A stretch of DNA of 64,000 bases. Origin: Heterostelium multicystogenum. Its lineage: Eukaryota > Evosea > Eumycetozoa > Acytosteliales > Acytosteliaceae. Within the stretch, counting starts at the first letter, position 1, and the number at the start of each line of letters is the position of its first letter. The notes below the pieces were generated by a model. It made no database searches. It saw only the letters and a list, made by a program, of their open reading frames with translations, and was not told the origin of the DNA. Positions 1-11,045 of this stretch are shown here, piece by piece. Location of the stretch: NCBI GenBank assembly GCA_003667245.1, contig RCNN01000100.1, forward strand, positions 1 through 64,000. Direction: 5' to 3'. The translations under genes were made by a program, and so were the position numbers.

Positions 1-1
1 A

Positions 2-544
2 ACACCATTCAATACGAGAAACTATTGCCAACCGAAAATTCCAGTTTCCGACAGTGGCCTCTTCATTTCAACCATTATCCATAATATGAGCAGTACTCCA
101 TCGGAACTGCGATCCAACTTCTGGCAATTTTGCAAGAGCTATATGAACTCCATCAAAACAAACCATGTAGAGGGTATGCAATCGTTGAACGGTATTGAGA
201 GCCTTGGCCCATTCCCCAGACAACTATGTGAAACACTTCCATGACAGAATTTCCAATTTGCCAATGGCAGAGCATGTAGTTTCATTTTGTCGTCGAATCT
301 AGGTTTATGGCGACCACAAACTTCGAAGGAGTGGTCTATTGAGCACATACATACTGTCCAGTCCATATTTATCAGTGCAGCCGCATTCTTGGCCACCTGC
401 AGTTGTCCCAATGGCATCCTCACCATATCTTTTGCCTACCAAACTGGAGATTTCACACAAGAAGAAATGGACAAATTGACCAAAAAAGTATTGAACATTT
501 TAAGCGCAATTTCAAGGGGTGACCTGAACCTATCAAAACTTTAA
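2..544 (+). pseudogene. 3' part of an alcohol acetyltransferase-like (condensation-fold) gene, with in-frame stop
   Basis: One reading frame runs from the window edge to the stop at 542-544, broken once by an in-frame TGA at 242-244. The segments FWQFCKSYMNS and SSNLGLWRP, then ILTISFAYQTGDFTQEEMDKL, line up in the same order with the tail of the second copy at 2131-3582 (FWQECRNYK, SSFELSDLGNF, ECTCTWQLN). This is the C-terminal half of the AATase/condensation-domain fold, the CoA-dependent acyltransferases with an HHxxxDG motif; the catalytic half lies outside the window. No GT-AG intron removes the TGA, so the copy is a pseudogene, or carries a sequencing error. Dictyostelids do use UGA for selenocysteine, but nothing else here suggests that. 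Confidence 0.5.
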
Positions 545-700
545 AGATTGAGCTGGCGCGCCAGATTGGTCCATTAATTGAACATAATTGATTTGATTTA
601 AAATAAAAATAAAATATTGAATGATATCTTCTGATCAAATTGGGGTCTTCGTATCGTACATTAATCATTGGAGTACTTTACTTGGATTAACAACTATATT

Positions 701-2042
701 ATGTCAGACAATACAACAACAACAACAACTACTACTACTACCAATACGACTTATGGATCTCCGCAAGCTGAGATGATGCTGAATATTGAATTTGGACAGT
801 ATTGACAAGTACAACCCTTCACCGGTGAGAGAACTATTCAATAGGCTGTTTTCACTAATAAGAGAAATGCAAAGCTGATTGTATCGGAGATAGACAAAGA
901 AATATCGAGCAACTGTAGAGATCGATAATAAAAAGTATTGTGGATCGTTACAGTCATCAAAAAGACATGGCAAAGAGTTGCATATGCTTACAGATAATCC
1001 TGCTACATGGACATGAGAAAGAATTGAGCAAGTTTCTCAAGATTCAAAACAAAGATAAGACCCAGCCTCCAAAGTTCTATACTAGACAAATCTCACAGTC
1101 ATACAAATTTGTCAATAGTGCTGGACGCCAGAGCCTTGAAGTAACTATCGATGGCAAAACACACTATCGGTGCGAATATGAAAGTGTTTTATCCGATCAA
1201 AGTTACATTGAAAACAAAATGGCGATGAAGATCTTACAACAAGCTATGCCATTCTCTCAGAAAGCTAGAGAACATCTCGAAAGTAATGTATTTAACAAAA
1301 GACACTGATCAGCTATTATCTGTAAACTGCTTCCTATTATTAATATGTTGTTGTCATATATTGTAGAGTTTTTGCACTGCTATCACTTTGTAAAGGGCAA
1401 AACATTCCATAGACAAGAAGATTTAGATGTTGAGTTTAAAGGTACTCTTGAAACTGAAGAGAGTCTAGAGATATCAACCGTATTTAAACAGTTTTAAGAA
1501 GACAATCTTACATACTACTGTTTTCGTTTTTGAATAGCCAGGGCGGCTCTCTTTTCATAGGAATACATGATAGTGGTGTTATACAAGGCATTGCTTCAAG
1601 GACCAATGAACTGGTCGACATTACGAAAAGACAGATACAGGAGTACTTACACCACAAGATCCTTCCTAACGATTTAGGCATTCTGCTGACTACTCACAGA
1701 GTGCAGGCACCAGATCACCATGTAAAGAGACCATCTCTTGCTGGATTGCCGTCCAATGTCATAGAGTACATCGAATTCTTGGAGAGAAAAGCCAACCACT
1801 TACACGTCCAAAATCTCTCACAGGACAACCATGAGAGCTTGAGCATCATTGAGATTCAATGTAACCCACTATCTACAACCTCAACATCGCCACCAGGTCA
1901 TCCAACCTATTATTACATAGACCCAAAAGGTCACAATACATATCCAGTTAGAAAGAATGGACTTTCATTTTCATATAATGAATCACCAATGCCACGTAGT
2001 CCTGAAGGTAACCCCAAAAGTCCAAAAAGATCAAAAAAATAA
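701..2042 (+). pseudogene. AlbA_2 (Schlafen-type) domain protein with frameshifted N-terminus
   Basis: The 3' half splices well. An exon ending at 1287, introns at about 1288-1368 and 1491-1537, and an exon at 1538-2042 give the run FHRQEDLDVEFKG, then QGGSLFIGIHDSGVIQGI. That is the acidic E-x-K plus GGxLxIGxxDxGxxxG signature of AlbA_2/Schlafen domains, known in nucleic-acid-binding and tRNA-cleaving Schlafens. Upstream, about residues 50-120 (LEVTIDGKTHYRCEYES, then an IENKMAMKILQQA helix) resemble a double-stranded-RNA-binding fold; this is an inference. The ATG at 701 (MSDN plus a Thr run) starts a frame that stops at 803. At least three frame changes are needed between about 800 and 1010 to reach the conserved part. 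The tail is Pro/Ser/Lys-rich. It lies between two decayed acyltransferase copies. Confidence 0.5.
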
Positions 2043-2130
2043 AACTTTTTTGGCAAAAGTCGTTTCTAGTCTTTGCAACTGATCATTTAATTAGTTGTAC
2101 AACTAAGACAAGTGATATAGAAGACTCAAA

Positions 2131-3582
2131 ATGAATAATATAGGTAGACCATTGGGCTTGATGGAAAAGTACCAGATTGCCAAACAATTAACCAAACGTA
2201 TATGGTACTTTGTGTCTAAGCGCTAATTTGAAGTTAGACGAATCTGTTAAGTTGAAAGCTACAAACAACGACAGATCTGAAGTCAACAACTATCTAAAAT
2301 CGATATTATATCCGGCCTTAGAAATTTTATGTAAAAGAATACCACAACTTTCACTCTCGGTTATGGATATCAATACAAATGAACCCAAATTCCAAAAGAT
2401 AAATACCATCGATTTTAGATAAATTAGTGGCCTTTGACAATACAGTCCATCCTTCAGTTATACAGCCCATCCAAGATGAAATTGGCAAAGACTTTGATCT
2501 TATAGATGGCTCAGCGCCACTTTGGAGAATTAGAATCTACTCTATGGACTCATGTAGCCAATATGAATTCAAATTAAATTTGGGTTGTACACCATGTCAT
2601 TTCAGATGGAATCAGCACTGCTATTCTAATGAAACACCTACTTGATGTCATCAACCTTGAACCAACCAAAAGTAGCACCCCAATCATATAGTACAGTTCT
2701 AAATCTTTCCAATGATAATCTAATCGTGCAACCTCCATTTGACCAGAGGACTACAGTCCACCCGACTATTATGGATCTACTGCCTGTAATAGTCAAACAC
2801 TTCTTTGTACCATCATTCATTAAAAAGTATATGTATCCAATACGCTTCTGGGACGGAGAGCAGCCAGCAGTAAAGGAGCTACACAATACTCGTGTCCTTC
2901 ATTTCCAATACAACAAGATTCCAGAACTTCTGAAAAAATGCCGAGAGAACCAAACTACACCGCATGCTGCAATCTACGTCGCAATCGTTCTTGCCACCCT
3001 CAAAGTATTCGGTCCTGAGCTGCAACTGATCTCAGCGACTCCATTCTCGTGCAGAGCCAACTGTACGCCACCTGTCTCTAACGAGGAGGTTGGCAACTTT
3101 GTGTCTGGCCATGACCGTACAGCCGACTACAACTACGACAAACTTATACAGCCAGCCAACTTCTGGCAAGAATGCAGGAACTACAAACAAGAGGTGGTGG
3201 ACAACAAGATCGCCGACATAAAGAAACTCAACATGCTCAAGCATCTCGGACAATTTCCCGATGCATGGAACGACTTCTGGACCAGTAGATGGAGACTCAC
3301 CCCAAAGGTAGAGTGAGCAGCTTCGAACTAAGCGACCTTGGTAACTTTAATTTCACCAACAACGACGACAACGCCAATTCAACAAATCCAATTCTGCATA
3401 TTAGCTCAGCTATCTTCACACAGAGCACCAATGTTGTTGGCTCCGTCTTCAACATCAATACGATCACCACCAACAATATTCTGGAATGCACCTGTACTTG
3501 GCAACTGAATGCAATATCCGATCTCAATGCATCATCACTCATGGAACATCTTGAGAAGATCCTACTTGATTTGACCAACTAG
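2131..3582 (+). pseudogene. Alcohol acetyltransferase-like gene with multiple frameshifts
   Basis: Fragments of one gene read through successive frames: GRPLGLMEKYQIAKQLT from the ATG at 2131, LCLSANLKLDESVK (2210-2422), LDKLVAFDNTVHP (2412-2586), then VHHVISDGISTAILMKHLL at 2587-2643 in a third frame, PPFDQRTTVHPTIMDLLP (2642-3316), and SSFELSDLGNFNF to the stop at 3582. HHVISDG is the HHxxxDG active-site motif of the AATase/condensation acyltransferases, which acylate alcohols or amines from acyl-CoA. At least four frame changes occur within 1.45 kb and no intron explains them. The density is higher than in most other genes here, so real decay is likely. It is a paralogue of the fragment at the left edge. 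Confidence 0.6.
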
Positions 3583-3874
3583 ATTATGATAAAGAGCTCC
3601 TCCTGCGATTGATTTGTGGGTGTGGTGGTGACGAATTTTGTTTTTCTGATCGATAATGGGTTGATGTCATTTTTCAATAAAAAACAAAACCTGTTAATGT
3701 AATCGATTCCCAAAAAATCCACCTATTCCTATCAGGTGGGTTAGACCACAGATAGGTGTCTGTCTCATCAATCATCTAAACACACTGTTTGATCTATCAT
3801 TTTTTTATTTACATATCTTAACTTATTTATTATCTTTTTTTTTTATTATTTATTTATTTATTAAACTATATATA

Positions 3875-5352
3875 ATGATGAATATAAATAGTAATAGTTA
3901 TAATAATAATACATTCTTTGCAAACAAAGACTTCATATATAAAGAATCTGAATATTTTATAGATGTATGTGAAATTGATATTGGTAATGACTTTAGGAAT
4001 CCATACAACTAACATTAGAGAACATCATATCTCACTAGTGCGAAAGATTTACATCCAAAGAGATACAGGCATTTGAAAAGCTATTTAGAGCAATCGACTT
4101 GGATTGTAAAGGATACATCACTAAAGATGACTACAAGAAATATACAAAGTCACTGAAGAGCAATGTGCTCTTACCTTCGTATGAAAGCTTCCTCATATAT
4201 CAAAACAGCACTGTTATAACCTATTGTATGTTAGCATGGCAATAGCATTAACATAACATTAACCACTAACTCCTCCATCGTTTATACTATTCTAGATTAC
4301 TTTTTAACAACATTAAGCTTGCTTGATTTTAAGATATTAAATAACAATAGCAATGAAGATGATACTAGTAGTAGAGAAAAAGACTACAAGGAAATGGCTA
4401 GTGAGAGTAAGACATCCAAACAGCAATCTAGAGAATCTGCAGCATTGACCACAGCTGCCACTACATCATCACCTTCTCTTTCACCTGTATCAACAACCCC
4501 AACAAATGTATCAACATCATCAACTCCATCTACTCCATCATCACCATCCTTACAAGCCACTCCCACCTCAAAAGTATCAGCAAATGCTGTTGTTGCAACT
4601 TCAAAGAAACCATCCTCTTCCTCTCCATCCACTGTAAATAACAACACACCATCGCAAGCAAATCAACCAGTAGCCTCAGGTATCAGCACGACTGTACCCT
4701 CTACATCTACATCAACCTCAAGCAGTCATGCTGTTCTAGTAATGACACTGCAAATGTACCTGCTAAATCAAGATCATCACTTAATGTACAAAAGAGTAAC
4801 ACAACAGTTACAACCAAAACATCATCTTCATCACTTTCCATCAACAAAACAACATCGCCTTTGACTACCAAACCATTGCAACCAAATACAAATTGCGAGA
4901 ACAAACAAGCGACACCATCAGCAACAGCAGTAGCAGCATCATCTTCACCAGCGGAAACAAAACCAGTGACTCCAGCACAAACATTAGAAACTGTATCGAA
5001 TGTGCCACCTCAAAACAACGAAAAGCAAGATGATACAAATAAGATTTCTACTGCTTCAACAACAACAAAGAACACAGCAACAGAACAGCCTTCGACTAAA
5101 GACGAAGTTTCAGACTCAACTACTGCGACTACTATGAAGGAAGATATTCCTGCACTAAAGATAGGAGTTGTACAACCGCAGCAACAACCTGTTCCTACAG
5201 CTGAAAATGACACCAACAACACTGTAACATCTACTTCCACACTTTCACCAGCCTCCGCATCACCATCACCTTTATCACCCAAATCACCCAACACCGCTAC
5301 GCCAAGATTCAGCCGACTTGGTACACACAGACAATCTACTCTGCAGAAATAA
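3875..5352 (+). CDS. EF-hand protein with long Ser/Thr/Pro/Gln-rich tail
   Basis: Three exons: 3875-3964, 4039-4225 and 4296-5352, with introns at 3965-4038 (GTATGT...TAG) and 4226-4295. The first 60 or so residues end in an EF-hand loop, DLDCKGYITKDDYKK, inside EIQAFEKLFRAI, so calcium binding is plausible. The next 350 residues are low-complexity Ser, Thr, Pro and Gln with scattered Lys and Glu, and have no recognisable domain. One frame change is needed at about 4725-4740: the frame that stops at 4864 passes to the one that starts SSNDTANVPAKSRSS and ends at 5352. The ATG at 3875 (followed by a second ATG) is chosen because it fits the first exon. Function unknown. Confidence 0.6.
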
Positions 5353-5991
5353 TATCACAACAACCACCAAATACTCCATCTTCATCAGCAAAATAGATAT
5401 TTATTTGACATATTAGTCAAGTAAAGATTGTTGAGGTGATTGGGGTAGAGTTGGTGTGTGTGATGATTGTGTTGAGTTTGGTTCGGGTGTGTTGATAGAA
5501 TGATTTTGCAGAGTGAACCACACTACCCATCAACACATATACCCACACCACAAAACTGCAACTATGAAAAGCAACTCAACCAACTAAATTTGCTACGATA
5601 CGAAATACTATTACCATATATATATAATAATATATATCTTACATATTAGTGTAATATTTAATAAATTAATATGTCATATAACATTTTGTAAATAAATATA
5701 TTTTCAATGTAGTCATGACATACCAACTACTCCAACTTACTTCTGGATGGCATGGTTTCCTAATAACATAATCTACAAATGTTTGATTTTCAATTTCGAA
5801 ACAAACAGAATATCAACACCTATAAATACTAATAATAATAATAATAATAAATATTATTGTTAATTTACAAGATATGGTAAATGCCAATGTCAATTAGATT
5901 CAGATAGAGTGCAATAGATACGAGATTGTAATCAATTAATTTCAATTGCCTCTATCTATTTGCTAAAACTCTATTAATTAATTAATTTAAA
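5353..5991. other. Intergenic, AT-rich
   Basis: Spacer between two plus-strand genes. It has GT-rich and AC-rich strings near 5440-5560 and an AAT microsatellite near 5830-5855. No coding potential is seen. The 3' part probably holds the promoter of the next gene. Confidence 0.6.
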
Positions 5992-7337
5992 ATGTTTAGA
6001 GATAGGACAAAGATTGTATTTCTTCTCATCTTGGTATTATTTATTTCAGACTATGGATTGATAATAGCACTTAAAGATAATATGATTGCGCCTGTGTTGA
6101 TTCAGCCATGCTTTATGTTCGTTCATAAAGGTGATAGTTGTGCACCTAACGAGTATGTGAAATAGATAAACATAATTGCGAGAAGATACTATATTAATTA
6201 ATTATTTGATTTTAAAGCGGAGATAGATTTGATAATGTTTGTGATATATGGTCAAATTGTAATTCACAATCTGGGGAAGCATGTATTATTAAAAATGGAA
6301 ATAAAACATGTGAACAAGTAAAATGTGAATCTGCATTGGACATTGGAGATCCTTGTATAGCTGCCACTCAGCAGTGCTTACCAGGTTTATATGTAAATAT
6401 TTGGACTTAATTCCATGAGAGACTAAAGACTTATCATTTCTTATAACCTATATTGATTATAGTGTAAAGAAGGAACTTGTAGATATTTCAAATCAAGATT
6501 ATTAGGTTCATCTTGCTTATATGATACCGATTGTGTTGGCGAAACTACAGTTTGTTTAGGCGGAATTTGCCAAAATATAAATAATAGATGCAATGTCAGT
6601 TTGGATTGCCAATTTGGAGAATATTGTGGAAAATATCAACCAAACAGATGGCATGGGAACCTGTATGCCTCAGATTGAGAGTGGACCATGTACTCATCCG
6701 GATCAGTGTAGATATCCTCTGATCTGTGGATTCGGTAAAGATAGTGATCAAGTTTGTGTCGAAAGATTCTCCAAAGGAATGAATCAACATTGCATTAAAC
6801 TTTTTTGAATGTGCTCCAGAATTTTATGTAAGTGAATAGATATTTATACTATCATAGACTTTATAGCTAAGTATTTTAAAAACTAGTGTTCCAATGGTAC
6901 TTGTTCAACATTAGTCTTATCAACAAAGTCTTGCAAATCTAGTTGTGATTGTGAATATCAAGAAACATGTGGATATGATCTTTTAAGGGACAAAACAGTT
7001 TGTTGGTCCAAGAGTCAGATTTTACAAAGAAAACTATGTATTCAGTGCAATAAAGTAAGAATTCAATCATCAAACCAAGTTCTCTCGATATTAATATTAA
7101 TTGTTCAATTCTAGGAACTAGTCAAATGTGCAGAGAAACATTCTTGTGTTTATGAAAATGGTTTTGGAAATATCGATGAATGAATGTTTATATGACAATT
7201 GTTTGGCTGACTATAAAAAATATACAGACCAATGTATAGCCTATGCCAGTGGAATATCGACTTTCAATATTAATCATTATAAATATAGTATTCTATGGTC
7301 AATATTAATCTCATTGGTAATACATCTTGCAATTTAA
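5992..7337 (+). CDS. Cysteine-rich secreted or GPI/membrane-anchored protein (broken frame)
   Basis: Five exons with introns at 6153-6217, 6393-6462, 6828-6886 and 7055-7112. The N-terminus is a signal peptide (KIVFLLILVLFISDYGLIIA). Repeated Cys-rich units follow, such as CLPGLYCKEGTC, CLGGIC and CRYPLICGF, resembling the Dickkopf-type Cys-rich modules common in dictyostelid surface proteins. The C-terminus is hydrophobic (YSILWSILISLVIHLAI), suggesting a GPI signal or membrane anchor. Three frame changes are needed: about 6640-6650, in a T6 run at about 6801-6806, and at about 7175-7185, where AATG is duplicated. The T-run change looks like sequencing error; the 4-bp duplication looks like real mutation. 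Ligand unknown. Confidence 0.55.
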
Positions 7338-7498
7338 AGATCATGAGGGAAACAAGAATAAAAATAGGAAATACCATGGTATTTAGTTAGTTAAAAAAAA
7401 CATTATATATGTTTAGTCGATTTGTTTCCTCCACCAAATTGATATGGATATTATATCAAGTTTGGTTTAGGACATTATTAGTGTTAGCGGAAAACAGT

Positions 7499-8440
7499 TT
7501 AACAGAATCCAAGATTCTTGCAAACGATGGATGGTGTTTCTTCTCTTTCGAACCATTCGATCATTTGTGGGACGTAGTTGGAGGCAATTGCTTGGCATTG
7601 GGTAGTCCATGTCTTTTCGATAAACAAGCAATCATCTTTGATAAAAGTAATGATTTCAGTCTCGGTTTTGTTGGAAGCGAGATACTCTTCGGCGTAGGAA
7701 GCAACGAAAGTGCAAATTGGGCAATCAACACCGGCTTGGACTTTTTTTGGCGACTGGTTGGTCAATTTGAATGATATTGATGTGCTTCTTTGTGGATGAT
7801 GACTCGCAAAGTTTGATTTCAGAGCAAACAGTTTGTGGCTCAATACCAGATTCAATTGAGCTGATGATAAGTGGACCGTACTCGTTGATCAAAGTAGTGC
7901 AGATTTCGATGACGGTTGGGTCAACCAAGAGCTTGCAGTCGGCATCCAAGCTGTTCATGATTTCAGTTTCGTTGAGCTTGGCTTCCAAGTAACCCTCTAC
8001 TCTGGATACTACGTAGGAGCACAATGAACATTCGATTTCATTACGAACGGCAGTTTCAACGACTTGTTTTGAGGAGCAAAGACCGATTTGGCTGCAAATG
8101 GATGAAGCTGGCTCCTTGTTCAAAAGGAATTGTACAATGATTGGTGTATATGAATCAACCATAACCTGACACTAGAAACAATCGAAAACGATTAACATTA
8201 TAATCAAGACAATCTTAGTGATCTGATATTTACGGTTGTCTTTTCTTTGTCACCAAAGATGTTGCAGACATTGTTGAGACCAGACTCAATTTCTGAAAGA
8301 GTTTTATTTTGCTCAACGTATCTCTCAGCATATCCTACCAAAAAAGTGCAGATTTCGCACTCAATTCCTGAGGAGGCAGCACTGACTTGATAACATGAGA
8401 GTGCAACTAATAAAAGTAATAAAGATGGAATATATTTCAT
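7499..8440 (-). CDS. Secreted protein with three saposin-B domains
   Basis: Exon 1 is 8234-8440 and exon 2 7499-8171, with an intron at 8172-8233. A signal peptide (MKYIPSLLLLLVALSCYQVSA) precedes three saposin-B units, each with the six-Cys pattern CxxC...C...C...C....C: IECEICTFLVGYAERYV, IECSLCSYVVSRVEGYL and VDCPICTFVASYAEEYL, ending SQIGLC, SEIKLC and KNLGFC. Saposin-B domains bind or perturb lipids. In amoebae this family includes lysosomal sphingolipid activators and pore-forming antibacterial peptides, so a phagolysosomal role is likely; which of the two cannot be told. A seven-T run on the plus strand (7742-7748) shifts the frame between domains 2 and 3. The simplest reading is a one-base homopolymer error. 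Confidence 0.8.
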
Positions 8441-9095
8441 TTCTATATATATATATCTATATCTAGATGATATTATTATATTATAAATCTAAAATCAACT
8501 GGTGAATAAGAAAGTGGAATTGGTTGTAGAAAGAAGCAAATGTAGTAAAAAAAACATAAAATGTTGGAGCAAAACTAAGATATCTTGTTTTTTGAAATTC
8601 CTAACTCGGAAATTGGCACCAGTAATGAGGGTTCACCCTCCGTAAAATGAATTGAAAAAAGAATCATGTTTTTTTTTTTTTGTGTATGGGAACCCAATAC
8701 CTAAATTTCGAATGATTTTTCAACCTTAATGTGTCATATTAATATATCTTTGTTTTTTTTGACAACAGAAGTTCAAATTGAATTCAATTTGACAAAAATG
8801 GTAAATCTATTTAATATTGATTTAAATTATTGAAACCAATAAAGAGAACTGAGTAAGATTATTCTCATTGCCATTCAAACCGAAATACATTCTAAAAGAG
8901 ATAAAATAATTTTTTCTTATTCTATGGAATTTTTTGACCTTCATCCTACACACAACTTTTGCCAAATGTCAGGTCGCAATTAGTCGAATGAATAGTCTTC
9001 TTTGTGTTTTGAATTTTATTCGAATTTTTCGTTTTTTTCTAATTCTATGATGTTGTAGCTGAACGGCAGACAGGGCAGGACCAATCAAACTAACT
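8441..9095. promoter_or_regulatory. Divergent intergenic region (SapB gene / pus1)
   Basis: Both flanking genes are transcribed outward, so this 655-bp spacer should hold two promoters. It contains several T-runs (near 8670-8681 and 8751-8759) and a small GAGGG-TTCA-CCCTC hairpin at about 8627-8642. No ORF of note. Confidence 0.5.
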
Positions 9096-10787
9096 ATGGA
9101 TGAAAGTAATAATAGTAAAAAAAGAGAGATAGAGGATGGTTCTGATGTTGGACAGTCTAAGGAGAATGTTACATCTCCAGAAGATCATTGCGATAAGAAA
9201 GTAAAGTTGGATGAAAACACTACTGTTATAAACACCAATGAAACTGCACCTGCTAAACCATCATTTGATAAGCAAGAAGAAGATGATGAAGATGGTGGAG
9301 ACGACGATGAAGATGAGGAAGACAATCCTAAAAAAGAAAACACATAAGTCATTCCCACCTTTACCTACAAAAGAGGAGATGATTGCCATGCAAGCACCTC
9401 ACAAGATTACCACTGACAAGTCAAAGAAGAAGAAGGTAGCCATTTGTGTAGGTTACTCCGGTACCAACTACAGAGGAATGCAAAAGTATGTTAAAAGAAT
9501 CCAATGCTATTGTTCATAGGTGCTGATAGTATTACTGTGACTTGAATTAGGAATCCAGGATACCCAACAATCGAAGATGAACTTGAGAAGGCAATTTTCA
9601 AGGTCGGTGGTATCTCACCTGACAACATGTACTGCCACAGAAAGATCGATTGGATTCGTTGCGCCAGAACGATAAAGGTGTTTCAGCAATTAGAAATATG
9701 GTCAGTTGTAAACTAGAGTATGACCCACCAACTCTCGACGAGATGAAGACAGCCATCAATGCACAACTACCAAACGATATCAGAGTGTTTGCAATCAAGC
9801 GTGTCAATAATACATTCCACTCAAAGAACTGTGTCGATCGAAGATCATACATCTACATCACTCCAACCAACGCATTCACACCAATCTTTGCCAAAAACAA
9901 ACCAACCGACTATAAATTCGACGAACTAGAGCGTACACGTTTGAACACAGTGTACTTAAGTTGTTCCTTGGAAACTCATAAATATCATAACTATACATCA
10001 AGAAAAGAAAGCAATGATCCATCTGCAGTTAGAACTATTAATTCCTTTGAGGTAAACTTAGCAAACATATCGCAGACAACATCAAAATCAACTAATAGGT
10101 CTTTGTTTCTTATAGTGTTCAGCACCATTTATTAATGAAGGAATAGAGTTGGTTGAGATTAATATAGTTGGAACAAGTTTTATGCTGCATCAAATTAGAA
10201 AGATGATTGGTGTTACTATGCAATTTATGAGAAAAGGTTACTTTGTCGATAGCGAGTCTGATGAAGCTGCGTTGGCAACCATGAAGAAGTTGGTAGAAGC
10301 CACTTTTGCACACAGACAATTCAATCTACCAATGGCACCCGGTCAAGGATTGCTATTGGATCGTTGTCTATATGATGTTTGGACACAAAAGTTCGGAGAT
10401 GTACATGGTGACTTGCTATTTAACGAGCAAGCCGAAGAGATTGAATCATTTAAAAAAGATAGAATCTACAAGGAGATTGCAAAGTTTGAATCAGAACAAC
10501 AAATTATTCAGACATGGTTCCAAGATTGTTTGGATCCATATCCACTTCCTTACGATGACTTGATCGACACCTTTGAAAATCCACCACCAGTACCACCTCG
10601 TAAGAAACAACCACCCAAACAACCAAGAGAAAGAGTTCCACACTATCGTCAAGTTAAGTATACGGATGATAAGAATGGAACCAACAACGAGAGCAACAGC
10701 AGCGAAAAGAAAGAAGAGAATCAACCACAGGTATCAATTACTTCTGGTAGCAACACAACTCCAGCATCATCAACCGAATCAGTCTAA
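9096..10787 (+). CDS. pus1: tRNA pseudouridine synthase, Pus1/TruA family
   Basis: Three exons with introns at 9486-9550 and 10052-10115. An acidic, Lys-rich leader of about 85 residues precedes the TruA-type core: VAICVGYSGTNYRGMQK, NPGYPTIEDELEKAI, CARTDKGVSA, and near the end GTSFMLHQIRKMIG, with MAPGQGLLLDRCLYDVW. Pus1 converts specific uridines in tRNA (and some mRNA and snRNA) to pseudouridine; the Asp in RTDKG is the nucleophile. The tail is Pro/Lys/Ser-rich. Two one-base frame changes are needed: in the A6 run at about 9329-9334, and at 9669-9671, exactly inside the catalytic RTDKG codons. The rest is well conserved, so sequencing error is more likely than loss. Confidence 0.85.
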
Positions 10788-11045
10788 ATCATGAGTGGAT
10801 TTGGTTTTAATTAAAATTCAATCAATAAATATATGATTATCAGAAAACAAAAGACATCTTTAGTGTTAGGTGTATAAGGTGTCAATTCCATTTCATAATT
10901 TTCATAATGTTCAGTATTTTCAAAATCAATCGACACTGTAAGTAATAACAATGACCTTTAGGAAAAAATGATTTCATGATTTCTTTTAATATTCTACATG
11001 ATGTTGCAAATGGAATAAAGGGATTTGAAATTTTTCGTTTGGAGA

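Noticed and set aside
242..244. UGA as a selenocysteine codon in the left-edge acyltransferase
   Set aside because: The residue does not lie in a redox motif, no SECIS-like element was noticed downstream, and the sister copy is itself decayed.
4384..5294. Minus-strand ORFs opposite the EF-hand gene
   Set aside because: They are mirror readings of Thr/Ser/Pro-rich codons, with no start context, splice sites or domain.
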